Positions 1 through 6,647 of a stretch of 14,545 nt of DNA are shown in pieces; position 1 is the first letter of the stretch; each line of letters begins with the position of its first letter. The translations under genes and the position numbers were made by a program. The stretch covers positions 1-14,545 of the forward strand of contig JAIRSD010000202.1 of assembly GCA_031255615.1 (NCBI GenBank). Reading direction: 5' to 3'. This DNA is from Treponema sp. (GTDB lineage: Bacteria > Spirochaetota > Spirochaetia > Treponematales > Breznakiellaceae). A model generated the notes under the pieces. That model was not told the DNA's origin. It did not search any database and worked only from the letters and a program-made list of their open reading frames with translations.

Positions 1-524
1 GGCTCAAGAGGGCGGCCCCGCCATGCGGCGGCCGGTTCTTTTACCGCGTCCGTTGCCCGGCTGATGAGTTCGGGCGGCACGTCAACCGCATATATCTCTT
101 TCAGGCGGTCCTGCATCTGCCGGGTGGTAAGCCCCCGGGCGTACATGGACAGGATTTTATCGTCGAAACCCCGGAACTCCGGGAAACTTCGTTTCCCATG
201 GTGTTTGGGCGCGATCTGCGGCTCGAAGCTGCCCTCCCGGTCCCGGGGGGCTTCGACGGCCGTCGGCCCGCGGTCGGTTCTCAGTTCTTTGACGGTTTTC
301 CCGTTCCGGCGGTTTGTGTTTGGTTTTGCGCCTTGGCCATGTTTCTGATAGCCAAGATGCCCGGTTCATTCAGCTTCCATGGTCCGCTCGACCAGGGCCT
401 TGGCAAGCTGCTTCATGATCCCCTCCGGGCCGTAAAAATCGTCCGGGCCGTGGTAATCCTTCATGATTTCATCCGGAAGCTCTTTTGAAAAGGCCGTACT
501 TTCTCCCTCGGGTAGTATAGCCGT
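1..524 (-). pseudogene. IS256-family (Mutator-type) transposase, 5' part, interrupted by an in-frame stop
   Basis: On the minus strand one reading frame runs from about 524 down to base 1 and reads as the N-terminal part of an IS256-family DDE transposase. The readable blocks are MKQLAKALVERTMEAE, then HLGYQKHGQG, RRNGKTVKELRTDRG, FRGFDDKILSMYARGLTTRQ and IYAVDVPPELISRATDAV. These match the conserved pre-catalytic region of the family. A TGA at 366-368 replaces the residue usually found between MEAE and the HLGY motif, so full-length translation from an upstream start is broken. In-frame ATGs lie at 462-464 and 414-416, both before that stop. The catalytic domain would lie beyond the window edge. 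The frame opens after a TAA at 525-527. A GGCTATACT block at 513-521 (minus) could be its promoter -10. Family assignment is firm from motifs; loss of function is inferred from the stop. Confidence 0.85.
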
Positions 525-672
525 TTACACAAAAATTGTTACATGGCCCTTCGTCCTTTGTGCCCCTTCGTGGTTAATATTCTTATTCCCGGTTCTTTCG
601 CTTATCCGGTGATGCAGTCTACGCAAGTACTAGGGATAAACCGGGGCTATACTGAGAACCGCCGACTCCGGC
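525..672. other. Intergenic spacer: probable IS256 end and a short degenerate repeat
   Basis: No gene is seen here. The sequence TTTACACAAAAATTGTTACA at 524-543 resembles the terminal region of IS256-type elements (minus-strand reading TGTAACAATTTTTGTGTAAA), so the element probably ends near 545. Immediately after, 548-577 holds a run of related units (CCTTCGT, CCTTTGT, CCTTCGTGG). On the minus strand this reads as the AACCACGAAGG...AAAGGACGAAG type of repeat seen between genes in many bacteria. A GGCTATACT block occurs on the plus strand at 647-655, but no gene follows it in that direction. A short GCCGGAGTCGGC hairpin at 663-674 (minus) overlaps the end of the next gene and is a weak terminator candidate. 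Confidence 0.4.
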
Positions 673-2349
673 TTACTTGATTCTTTTGAAGCACTCGTCA
701 ATGACCGGGTTCAACGAGGGCAGATGAAAGCCCTGTTCCACAAGCTGCCTGCGTTCTTCGCTTTCCGCCCAGTTCATGTAGGGGTCGGCGTAATGGTCCC
801 GGAGGTAGGCGTAGACCAGATCCTCGACTTTCTCCGGCAGGGTAAAAAAGAGCCCCCTGCCGGATCCCAGGATCTTGCGGATCGCGGGGCGGGCATGGGC
901 CAGAAAACGGTCCTGGTAAAGGTCGTAGCTCCGGCCCGAAAGTTTACGCAGCCGGTCGGACACGGAACCTCCCTCAGGAAGCGCCGCCGGGGGGATCCGG
1001 GGCCTCCCGCCCGCCGTTGCCATTGAAGGGACGACAACCTTTGCGGCCCTTCCCCGTTCCCCGGCCGCGGGTTTTGGCGGCGCGGTCCAAGCGGGGGAAT
1101 CGTCCCCCGCTGCCGCCGTTGAAGGGGCGGCAGCCTTTACGGCCCTCTCCCGTTCCCCGGCTGCGGGCTTTGGCGGCGCAGTCCGGGCGGGGGAATCATC
1201 CCCCGCCGCCGCCGTCGAAGGGGCGGCAGCCTTTGCGGCCCTTCCCCGTTCCCCGGCCGCGGGTTTTGGCGGCGCAGTCCGGGCGGAGGAAGCCGCGGGC
1301 GGGCCGGCTTTGGCGGGAACCGGCGTCATGGGGGCCGGAGCGTTGTTGGCCGCCGCCGCGGTTTCCGGCGGCGTCTTCCCCGGACGGGCCCTGGCCGGGG
1401 TTTTGGCCGCCGGGACGGCCCGCTCCAGGGCCAGCTTGATTTTCCGCCAGTTCTGCTGGAGGTACTGGTCCCCTTGGATGGAATAGTAATAGCCCTTTAC
1501 CAGGAGGGACATCACGCTGGTAAGAATTTCCTCATCCCGGCGGTTGGCCCGGCGGCCCTGCCGTATGATCGCGTAAACCGCGTGATTCTTCTTTTGGTAT
1601 TTGCGGGAATAGAGGGAAAGAATTTGCTCAAAGGCGTCGTCGTCAACCAAATTCCAGTACTTCATACAGTAGGCCAGGGTCTGATCCTCAACCCGGCTGA
1701 AAGCGGGGGAAATCTCGATTCTGCCCAGGTCTTCCGGGGAAAAGACCGCCAGGGAAAAATCAACCGCCGCCGCGGAATGGTCCTTTACCCGCCGAAACTG
1801 TTCTTCCCTTCGCCGTTTCCGTTCCTTTTCCACTACCGGCAGGGATTGGGAAAGGTAGGAGCGGACCATCTCCGCCGCCTGCTCCATGGCTTTAACGTGG
1901 CGGTTCAGGACCTGGGAGTAGCGGCACATCCGGTCGATTCCGGAAACCGCCTCGTACTGCTCCCGGGGGAAGATACGCAGAATGTCCTCAATCGTCTTAA
2001 TGGTAGAATAGACATCCTTGGTATCGCAGGACGCGATCCTGGCCTTGACATAATCGATGGTTTGACAGACCCGCCCCAGGGCCTGGTCAGCAAGGCGGCG
2101 GTAGCCTACCGCCAGAATCTTGGGGTACAGGGGATCCCGGTTGCGGTAACTGCGGAGCAGGACCATACGGAGGGCGTCGTCGGGATACCGGGGTTTCAGA
2201 CGGAACTGATAAATATTGAGGGCCGTCCGGCCCTGGCCTATATTACGGAGATAATAGTACCGCTCAATATCGGGATCGCTGTCGGCAAGGAGCTGGGGAA
2301 ATTCCTGCCTGAAAAGCTCTTCCCGAATCTCCATGAGTTCCATCAGCAC
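673..2349 (-). CDS. Hypothetical protein with three 32-residue Ala/Pro/Lys-rich repeats
   Basis: I do not recognise a family. The 558-residue product has no signal peptide or membrane segment and is probably cytoplasmic. Residues 1-310 are mostly helical and charged (ELMEIREELFRQEFPQLL near the start). Residues 311-460 are low-complexity Ala/Pro/Lys/Arg. Residues 461-558 form a second folded-looking, basic and aromatic domain (LRKLSGRSYDLYQDRFL, YADPYMNWAESEERRQL). The linker holds three near-identical 32-residue repeats beginning ARTAPPKPAAGER at residues 356, 388 and 420, about 96 bp each at DNA level (roughly 1000-1284). The listed start is GTG at 2347-2349; an ATG two codons later (2341-2343) is equally possible. 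A purine-rich stretch at 2363-2370 lies rather far upstream of both. The gene is transcribed divergently from the immunophilin gene, with 65 bases between the two preferred start codons. Confidence 0.75.
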   Translation of the reverse strand: MLMELMEIREELFRQEFPQLLADSDPDIERYYYLRNIGQGRTALNIYQFRLKPRYPDDALRMVLLRSYRNRDPLYPKILAVGYRRLADQALGRVCQTIDYVKARIASCDTKDVYSTIKTIEDILRIFPREQYEAVSGIDRMCRYSQVLNRHVKAMEQAAEMVRSYLSQSLPVVEKERKRRREEQFRRVKDHSAAAVDFSLAVFSPEDLGRIEISPAFSRVEDQTLAYCMKYWNLVDDDAFEQILSLYSRKYQKKNHAVYAIIRQGRRANRRDEEILTSVMSLLVKGYYYSIQGDQYLQQNWRKIKLALERAVPAAKTPARARPGKTPPETAAAANNAPAPMTPVPAKAGPPAASSARTAPPKPAAGERGRAAKAAAPSTAAAGDDSPARTAPPKPAAGERERAVKAAAPSTAAAGDDSPAWTAPPKPAAGERGRAAKVVVPSMATAGGRPRIPPAALPEGGSVSDRLRKLSGRSYDLYQDRFLAHARPAIRKILGSGRGLFFTLPEKVEDLVYAYLRDHYADPYMNWAESEERRQLVEQGFHLPSLNPVIDECFKRIK

Positions 2350-2389
2350 ATCATAGAATCTACCCCCCCTTTATGCAATGAAAATCCGC

Positions 2390-2398
2390 TGGTATGAT
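2390..2398 (+). promoter_or_regulatory. Candidate extended -10 promoter for the immunophilin gene
   Basis: TGGTATGAT is an extended -10 (TG-n-TATGAT). A transcript would start around 2404-2406, just before the GGAGGA at 2406-2411. No convincing -35 is present (TTTATG at 2370-2375). The site overlaps the upstream in-frame ATG at 2394, which supports the downstream start at 2415. The assignment comes from base matching only. Confidence 0.3.
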
Positions 2399-2414
2399 GG
2401 ATGCCGGAGGATCT

Positions 2415-3494
2415 ATGCGAATCACCGGTATCATTTCAAAAACTTTATGCCTTTGCGGAATAATTTTGACCCTGGCAGCCGGCGGCTGTAAACGGGCGAA
2501 AACGGCAAGCGCCGGGGGAGGGACCGTGGAAAATACAGAAGACGCCGCCCTGGGGGAAGGAATCTTCGCCCGAATCAGCACCGACCAGGGCGAGATTGTG
2601 ACCCGCCTGGAATATGAAAAAACCCCCCTGACGGTCTGCAGCTTTGTGGCTTTGGCGGAGGGGAAGATGAACGCGGCCCAGGACAAGCCCTTTTACGACG
2701 GCCTCAGCTTCCACCGGGTCATCCCGGATTTTATGATTCAGGGGGGGGATCCCCTGGGGAACGGCACCGGCGGCCCGGGCTACCAGTTCCCCGACGAGAT
2801 AGAATCCAGCCTGCGGCACGACGGTCCGGGGGTGCTCTCCATGGCCAACGCCGGACCGGGGACCAACGGCAGCCAGTTCTTCATTACCCATGTGGAAACC
2901 CCCTGGCTTGACGGACGGCATACGGTCTTCGGCAGGGTGGTAAGCGGCCAGGAAGTAGTGGACGCGATTAAACAGGGCGATAAGATACAGAGCGTCAGGA
3001 TTATCCGCAACGGGGAATCCGCCGCCGCCTTCCGGGCGGATCAGGAAACCTTTGACAGCCTGCTGCGGAACGCCAGCGCCGCGGAAAAGGCAAAGGAAAA
3101 GGCCCAGCGGGACGCGGACATGGCCCTGATCCGCTCCCAATACCCCAACGCCGCCTCCTCGCCGTCGGGGGTTTTTTACGAAATCTTAGCCGAGGGTTCG
3201 GGGCCCAAGCCCAGCGCGGGGAACACCGTGCGGATGAACTACCGGGGTATGTTTCTGGACGGACGGGTCTTTGATTCATCGGACACCCAGGGGGCCCCCC
3301 TGGAATTCCCCGTCGGCGTAGGCCGGGTCCTCCAGGGCTTCGACGAGACCGCCCTGGATATGCGGCTGGGGGAAAAGCGGCTGGTGGTTATCCCCCCGGA
3401 GCTTGCCTACGGGGAACGGGGCGCGGGAGGGGTTATCCCCCCCAACAGCTTCCTGGCCTTCGAGATGGAACTGGTGGAGATTATCCAGGAATAG
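2415..3494 (+). CDS. Lipoprotein peptidyl-prolyl isomerase, cyclophilin-FKBP fusion (dual-family immunophilin)
   Basis: This 359-residue protein joins two unrelated prolyl isomerase folds, and would act on extracytoplasmic protein folding. Residues 1-25 form a lipoprotein signal peptide ending LAAGGC, with Cys25 as the likely lipidated residue. Residues about 50-200 are a cyclophilin domain with [15 protein letters not shown] (Arg101, Phe106, Gln109), [20 protein letters not shown] and [11 protein letters not shown] (Trp164, His169), so the active-site residues are intact. A charged helical linker spans about 205-245. Residues 250-358 are an FKBP domain with NYRG (Tyr276), VFDSS (Phe286, Asp287), LEFPVG, VLQGFDE (Phe309 in place of the usual Trp) and [15 protein letters not shown] (Tyr332). 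The start at 2415 has GGAGGA at 2406-2411; an upstream in-frame ATG at 2394 lacks one and would spoil the signal peptide. Cyclophilin-first fusions are known in treponemes. The gene appears monocistronic, followed by a strong hairpin. Confidence 0.93.
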   Translation: MRITGIISKTLCLCGIILTLAAGGCKRAKTASAGGGTVENTEDAALGEGIFARISTDQGEIVTRLEYEKTPLTVCSFVALAEGKMNAAQDKPFYDGLSFHRVIPDFMIQGGDPLGNGTGGPGYQFPDEIESSLRHDGPGVLSMANAGPGTNGSQFFITHVETPWLDGRHTVFGRVVSGQEVVDAIKQGDKIQSVRIIRNGESAAAFRADQETFDSLLRNASAAEKAKEKAQRDADMALIRSQYPNAASSPSGVFYEILAEGSGPKPSAGNTVRMNYRGMFLDGRVFDSSDTQGAPLEFPVGVGRVLQGFDETALDMRLGEKRLVVIPPELAYGERGAGGVIPPNSFLAFEMELVEIIQE

Positions 3495-3530
3495 CCCTGC
3501 GATAGGCCGGATACCGAGCATCTTTCGGGC

Positions 3531-3561
3531 GCATTTTTTGCGGTGGAGCCGCAAAAAATGC
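3531..3561. terminator. Perfect 13-bp hairpin between convergent genes, possible two-way terminator
   Basis: GCATTTTTTGCGG at 3531-3543 and its exact complement at 3549-3561 enclose the 5-base loop TGGAG. It lies 37 bases after the immunophilin stop and downstream of the convergent apbE stop. The A/T runs lie inside the arms rather than after a GC stem, so it is not a textbook intrinsic terminator, although each arm ends transcripts near a T- or A-run. It may instead belong to the neighbouring repeat family. Confidence 0.5.
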
Positions 3562-3568
3562 AGGCTTT

Positions 3569-3614
3569 GCTCTCACAAAAACCCCGCGGGTTTTGTTCCG
3601 TTCCTATCCCTTGC
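3569..3614 (+). repeat. Hairpin repeat, copy A (inverted relative to copy B at 4816-4862)
   Basis: These 46 bases match the reverse complement of 4816-4862 at about 42 of 47 aligned positions. The copy starts GCTCTCAC, contains a near-palindrome ACAAAA-ACCC-CGC-GGGTTTTGT at 3575-3596 and ends TATCCCTTGC. It sits just past the apbE stop. The matching bases are seen directly; that this is a dispersed genomic repeat is inferred from the two copies. Confidence 0.7.
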
Positions 3615-3648
3615 ACCGCCCCAGAGCGGCGCGCGGAAGAACCCCGGT

Positions 3649-4950
3649 TTAGGGCGCCGCGCGGCTGTCCTGGAGGCGGTAGCCCCCCTCCTCCAGGGTA
3701 AAGGGGGCCCCGGAACTGCGGATCACCGTCCCGTCCTCGCAAATAAAGACCGCCTCCGTATCCGGCAGGCTTTCCACCAGGGCGAGGCCCCTTTCCGGGC
3801 CCAGGGCGAAAAGGGCGGTGGAAAGGGCGTCCGCGTCGATAGAGAGCTCCGCGATGATGGTCGCCGACAAAAGGCCGTTCCGCACCGGAAACCCGTCTTC
3901 CGTGGAAAGGATGTGGTGGTAGCGCAGGCCGTTTACCTCGAAGTACCGTTCGTATACCCCGCTGGTTACCACGCTTTTGTTCTTTACCCGCAGAACTCCC
4001 GCGGGGTTTCCCCGTTCCTCCCGGGGATCCTGGACTCCGATGCGCCAGCTTTCCCCCTTCGGCCGTTCCCCCAGGGCCAGAATATTGCCTCCCAGGTCGA
4101 TGAGGGCCCGCTTTACCCCCCGGTCCCGCAGGATGGCCGCGGCCCGGTCCGCGGCGTAGCCCTTGGCGATGGCCCCCAGGTCCAGGGATTGCCCCGGACG
4201 GCGCAAAAAGGCGGTTCCCGCCTCCCTATCGATCAGGAGATCCCGCCAGTCCACCAGGGAGAGGGCCTCCTGAATCTCGGCGGCCGCGGGGATCCGGGGC
4301 TCCTCCCCGCCGATGCCCCAGAGCCGCACCAGGGGGCCCACGGTGGGATCAAAGGCCCCGCCGGAAAGTTCCGCGTAGTAACGGGCCCTTTCCAGGACCT
4401 CCAGAAGCTCCTCCGGCGCCGTTACGGGCCCTATGCCGGCGTTCCGGTTGATCCGATCCAGGGCCGTCGCTTCCTGATTCGGGTCCTCCCCGCCGCCGGA
4501 GGCCGGGGTAAAGGCCATGATTCCCTGAATCCGCCGCAATTCGGCGAATACGGCGTTGTAGGCCGCCCGGGTCCCTCCCTCGAACAGGTTCACGCCGCAG
4601 ACGGTTCCCAGGACAAATTCCCTTTGGGCCGGCGGCGCCGGGGCGCAGGAAAGGCAGAGGAACCCCAGGAAAAGGGATGCCGGGAATCGGAGAGGATTCC
4701 CGGCGGCGCTTCGCGGTGTATTCCCGATCCGCCCCGCGTTGGGAGCGCCCTTGCCTGCCCAGGACCCGAAACGGCGGAGCACGGCGAAGGCGCAAGCCGC
4801 AGGGCTTGCGCCCGCGCAAGGGATAGAAGCGGAACAAAAACCCGCAGGGTTTTTGTTAGAGCGGATAGCCCGGTCCCCGCCGGAGGCGGGGATGCGCCCA
4901 GGATACAAAGAATAGGGGGAATCTTTTAAACCGGGAATTGCTGGATTCAT
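3649..4950 (-). CDS. apbE: FAD:protein FMN transferase, ApbE family lipoprotein
   Basis: ApbE attaches FMN from FAD covalently to Ser/Thr of target proteins outside the cytoplasmic membrane, and treponemal versions also hydrolyse FAD. Numbered from the ATG at 4950, the body begins around residue 85: a signal peptide core PASLFLGFLCLSC with Cys102 as the likely lipidated residue, then GAFDPTVGPLVRLWG (199-212), LDLGAIAKGYAAD (256-268), ALIDLGGNILALG (282-294), VVTSGVYERYF (327-337), YHHILSTEDGFPV (344-356) and DADALSTALF (372-381), the Mg-binding motif. All family motifs are present. The start is uncertain: 4950 is the only in-frame ATG before the lipobox, it has no ribosome-binding site, and an extended -10 lies directly upstream. 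Residues 1-85 are encoded largely by hairpin repeats, so translation may start later, for example at GTG 4780-4782. The product function is firm, the N-terminus is not. The flavinylated partner is not in the window. Confidence 0.9.
   Translation of the reverse strand: MNPAIPGLKDSPYSLYPGRIPASGGDRAIRSNKNPAGFCSASIPCAGASPAACAFAVLRRFGSWAGKGAPNAGRIGNTPRSAAGNPLRFPASLFLGFLCLSCAPAPPAQREFVLGTVCGVNLFEGGTRAAYNAVFAELRRIQGIMAFTPASGGGEDPNQEATALDRINRNAGIGPVTAPEELLEVLERARYYAELSGGAFDPTVGPLVRLWGIGGEEPRIPAAAEIQEALSLVDWRDLLIDREAGTAFLRRPGQSLDLGAIAKGYAADRAAAILRDRGVKRALIDLGGNILALGERPKGESWRIGVQDPREERGNPAGVLRVKNKSVVTSGVYERYFEVNGLRYHHILSTEDGFPVRNGLLSATIIAELSIDADALSTALFALGPERGLALVESLPDTEAVFICEDGTVIRSSGAPFTLEEGGYRLQDSRAAP
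4679..4704. repeat. Perfect 10-bp hairpin in the apbE signal-peptide coding region
   Basis: GCCGGGAATC at 4679-4688 and its exact complement at 4695-4704 flank the loop GGAGAG. It falls just before the codons for the hydrophobic part of the apbE signal peptide. In the apbE transcript it would fold near the likely translation initiation region. Confidence 0.55.
4789..4892. repeat. Array of three hairpins, including repeat copy B (4816-4862)
   Basis: Three perfect inverted repeats follow each other: GGCGCAAGCC at 4789-4798 with 4803-4812 (loop GCAG); AACAAAAACCC at 4833-4843 with 4847-4857 (loop GCA); TCCCCGCC at 4874-4881 with 4885-4892 (loop GGA). The middle one lies in the segment 4816-4862, which recurs inverted at 3569-3614 on the other side of apbE. 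The arms differ completely in composition while the short centres resemble each other. The array lies within the apbE leader or N-terminal extension and makes the encoded residues there (SNKNPAGF, CAGASPAACA) look repeat-derived rather than conserved protein. Confidence 0.7.
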
Positions 4951-4957
4951 GGGGGGG

Positions 4958-4966
4958 AGTATAGCA
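4958..4966 (-). promoter_or_regulatory. Candidate extended -10 promoter for apbE
   Basis: The minus strand reads TGCTATACT, a good extended -10. Its distance to the ATG at 4950 is only seven C residues, so a transcript would begin at or within that ATG. Either the mRNA is leaderless or, more likely, the hairpin array is an untranslated leader and translation starts downstream. A -35 is not obvious. Confidence 0.45.
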
Positions 4967-4980
4967 CAGGCCCTGTCTTT

Positions 4981-5010
4981 TTGACTAAGATACCCTTATG
5001 CTTGAATGAT
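4981..5010 (+). promoter_or_regulatory. Candidate sigma-70 promoter for the PilZ gene pair
   Basis: TTGACT at 4981-4986 is a near-consensus -35. The best -10 is AATGAT at 5005-5010 with an 18-base spacer, which is weak. A start near 5017 would give a leader of about 30 bases before the ATG at 5048. It is the only -35-like match between the divergent apbE and this gene. Confidence 0.3.
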
Positions 5011-5047
5011 GTCCCGCCAGGGGCAATGCTGAGGTGTGGAAGGGAAA

Positions 5048-5833
5048 ATGGATAAGGAAGGATCTTCTTTTGCGTTGGTCGGCAGGAAAATTTTTTTTCT
5101 CAATCCCCTGCCGCCGGTTCAGAATGGGGTGCTTAACGATTTGATTCAACGGGAATACGAGGTATACACGGCCAAGGATCGGCTGGCCCTGGGGCGTGCC
5201 CTTAGGCAGATGCCGGGGTCCATGATCTTCATCGACATCGACCAGGCCGCCCCGGAATCGGAATGGGAGAGTTGGATTCGGGAGCTGCTGGGGGATGGAA
5301 AGCTGGAGGATATCAGGATCGGCATCCTGACCAATAACAAAAACGAGGAGCTGCGGAACAAATACGCCAATGTACTCAAGCTGCCCGGCGGCTATACGAC
5401 GATCCACCAAAATCTTAACGTTACGATTGCCCAAATTATCAACATTCTGAACGCCAACAACGCCAAGGGGAGGCGCAAATATCTGCGGCTCGTCGCGGAC
5501 AGGACGGGGGACATGGTGGTTAATTTCCCTGTGGACGGTAGATTCCTGATGGGGAGCGTCTGCGACATTAGCACCATCGGTTTTTCCTGTTCTTTTAGCG
5601 AAGATCCCGATTTCCCCAAAAACTCCGCCTTTTCCAATGTGCAGATTAAGCTGCGGCATACGATCCTCAATGTGGAGCTGGTCATTCTTGGTTCCCGAAT
5701 CGAGGAAAACAACCGGACCTATGTGGGTCTTTTTACCGACAGAATTTCCCCGGACAGCCAGGTGAAGATTCGCAAATATATCCAGGCGAACCTTCAGGCC
5801 CGGCTGGACGCTTTGTTGGGGAAAAATTCATGA
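5048..5833 (+). CDS. PilZ-domain protein with receiver-like N-terminal domain (first of a pair)
   Basis: The product has 261 residues and no signal peptide. Residues 13-135 resemble a response-regulator receiver in strand and helix pattern (KIFFLNP, EVYTAKDRL, GSMIFIDID, IRIGILTNN), but the acidic pocket after the first strand is absent, so it is probably a pseudo-receiver. Residues 141-260 are a PilZ domain: RKYLR (143-147) supplies the RxxxR arm and DISTIG (173-178) supplies the (D/N)xSxxG motif. Together these bind cyclic di-GMP in this family, so this is a likely c-di-GMP effector. The partner is unknown. The ATG at 5048 is chosen because GGAAGGG lies just upstream; a GTG at 5036 is in frame but poorly spaced. 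The stop overlaps the next start by ATGA. The two neighbours are clear paralogues of similar length. Confidence 0.88.
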   Translation: MDKEGSSFALVGRKIFFLNPLPPVQNGVLNDLIQREYEVYTAKDRLALGRALRQMPGSMIFIDIDQAAPESEWESWIRELLGDGKLEDIRIGILTNNKNEELRNKYANVLKLPGGYTTIHQNLNVTIAQIINILNANNAKGRRKYLRLVADRTGDMVVNFPVDGRFLMGSVCDISTIGFSCSFSEDPDFPKNSAFSNVQIKLRHTILNVELVILGSRIEENNRTYVGLFTDRISPDSQVKIRKYIQANLQARLDALLGKNS

Positions 5834-6621
5834 GCGACGCGGCGCGCCCCGGTTCCGGGGAGGAGGCGGATCGCGGTCTTGGTAAAAAGGTTTTTTTTCT
5901 CTATCCCTCAGCCATGGTTAAGAACGCCGTTATCCAGGAGCTTATGCAGCAGGAATACGAGGTGTACACGGTGAAGGATCCCGCCGCCATGCTGCGGGGG
6001 CTTAAGCGTTATCCCGATTCGGTGGTCTTTGTGAATATCAACGAGGGGCTGGACGCGGCCCGCTGGGAGGAATGGATTCGCTCGGTCAGGGAATCGGCGA
6101 AAACCGCGCAGGCCTGCATCGGCGTCCTTTCCAACACGGACGACGCCCTGCTTCGCGGTACATACCTCACCGGGATCGGCGTACAGTGCGGATTCACGGT
6201 GCTTAAATCCGACGCGGCCGCGGCCCTCCGGCAGATCCTGGAAAATCTGCGGAAGGTGGAGGCCAAGGGCCGCCGCAGGTATCTGCGGGCCGGCAGGGGC
6301 ATCGGGGCCTCCATCAACCTTCCAATCGACAATGTCTTTATCAACGGCCAAATTCGGGATATTAGCGCCGTGGGTTTTTCCTGCGTGCTGGATCAGAATC
6401 CCAATCTTGCCAGAAACGTCCTGATTCAGAATATTCAGCTTAAGATCCTGGGCCGCATACTCAAGGTGGAGGGGATCGTCTACGGCTCCCGGGACGAGGA
6501 GGACGGCAGCCGCTGCTACGTCCTCCTTTTTACCCAGCGGGTCGACTCCGACACCCGGTCCCGAATCCGCGGCGGTATTCAGCAGTATCTCCAGAGCAGC
6601 ATGGACAGGGAACTGAAATAG
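5830..6621 (+). CDS. PilZ-domain protein with receiver-like N-terminal domain (second of a pair)
   Basis: This 263-residue paralogue of the preceding gene shares its layout: KKVFFLYPSAMVKNAVIQEL and QEYEVYTVKDPA match the equivalent stretch of the first copy almost residue for residue. Residues 19-140 are receiver-like, but the third strand reads SVVFVNINEG, with Asn where the first copy has Asp, so phosphorylation is unlikely. The PilZ domain has RRYLR (149-153) and DISAVG (177-182), both c-di-GMP binding motifs intact. It starts at the ATG inside the ATGA overlap with the upstream stop, with GGGG about nine bases before it, so translation is probably coupled. A local duplication is inferred. 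Co-expression suggests joint or heteromeric action. The target (motility, adhesion or other) cannot be told from the window. No clear terminator follows the stop. Confidence 0.88.
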   Translation: MSDAARPGSGEEADRGLGKKVFFLYPSAMVKNAVIQELMQQEYEVYTVKDPAAMLRGLKRYPDSVVFVNINEGLDAARWEEWIRSVRESAKTAQACIGVLSNTDDALLRGTYLTGIGVQCGFTVLKSDAAAALRQILENLRKVEAKGRRRYLRAGRGIGASINLPIDNVFINGQIRDISAVGFSCVLDQNPNLARNVLIQNIQLKILGRILKVEGIVYGSRDEEDGSRCYVLLFTQRVDSDTRSRIRGGIQQYLQSSMDRELK

Positions 6622-6647
6622 GCCGCCAAGACGGACCGCCCCCGGAC

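Noticed and set aside
1474..2397. Long plus-strand open frame (307 residues) opposite the repeat-containing hypothetical gene
   Set aside because: It is antisense to a better gene, its product has no recognisable motif, and long antisense frames are expected with GC-rich codon use.
2394..2414. Upstream ATG at 2394 as start of the immunophilin gene
   Set aside because: There is no ribosome-binding site, it overlaps a probable -10, and the added residues disrupt the signal peptide; the ATG at 2415 follows GGAGGA.
2445..3140. Minus-strand open frame opposite the cyclophilin domain
   Set aside because: It is a shadow of a gene with intact catalytic motifs.
4789..4892. CRISPR array
   Set aside because: The units are hairpins with different arms, without identical repeats or regular spacers, and there are no cas genes.
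3403..4929. Long plus-strand open frame (508 residues) opposite apbE
   Set aside because: It covers the 3' end of the immunophilin gene and the antisense of all ApbE motifs; composition is Gly/Pro/Arg-rich without domains.
5048..6621. The PilZ proteins as true response regulators
   Set aside because: Their N-terminal domains lack the acidic pair, and one has Asn at the phosphorylation position.
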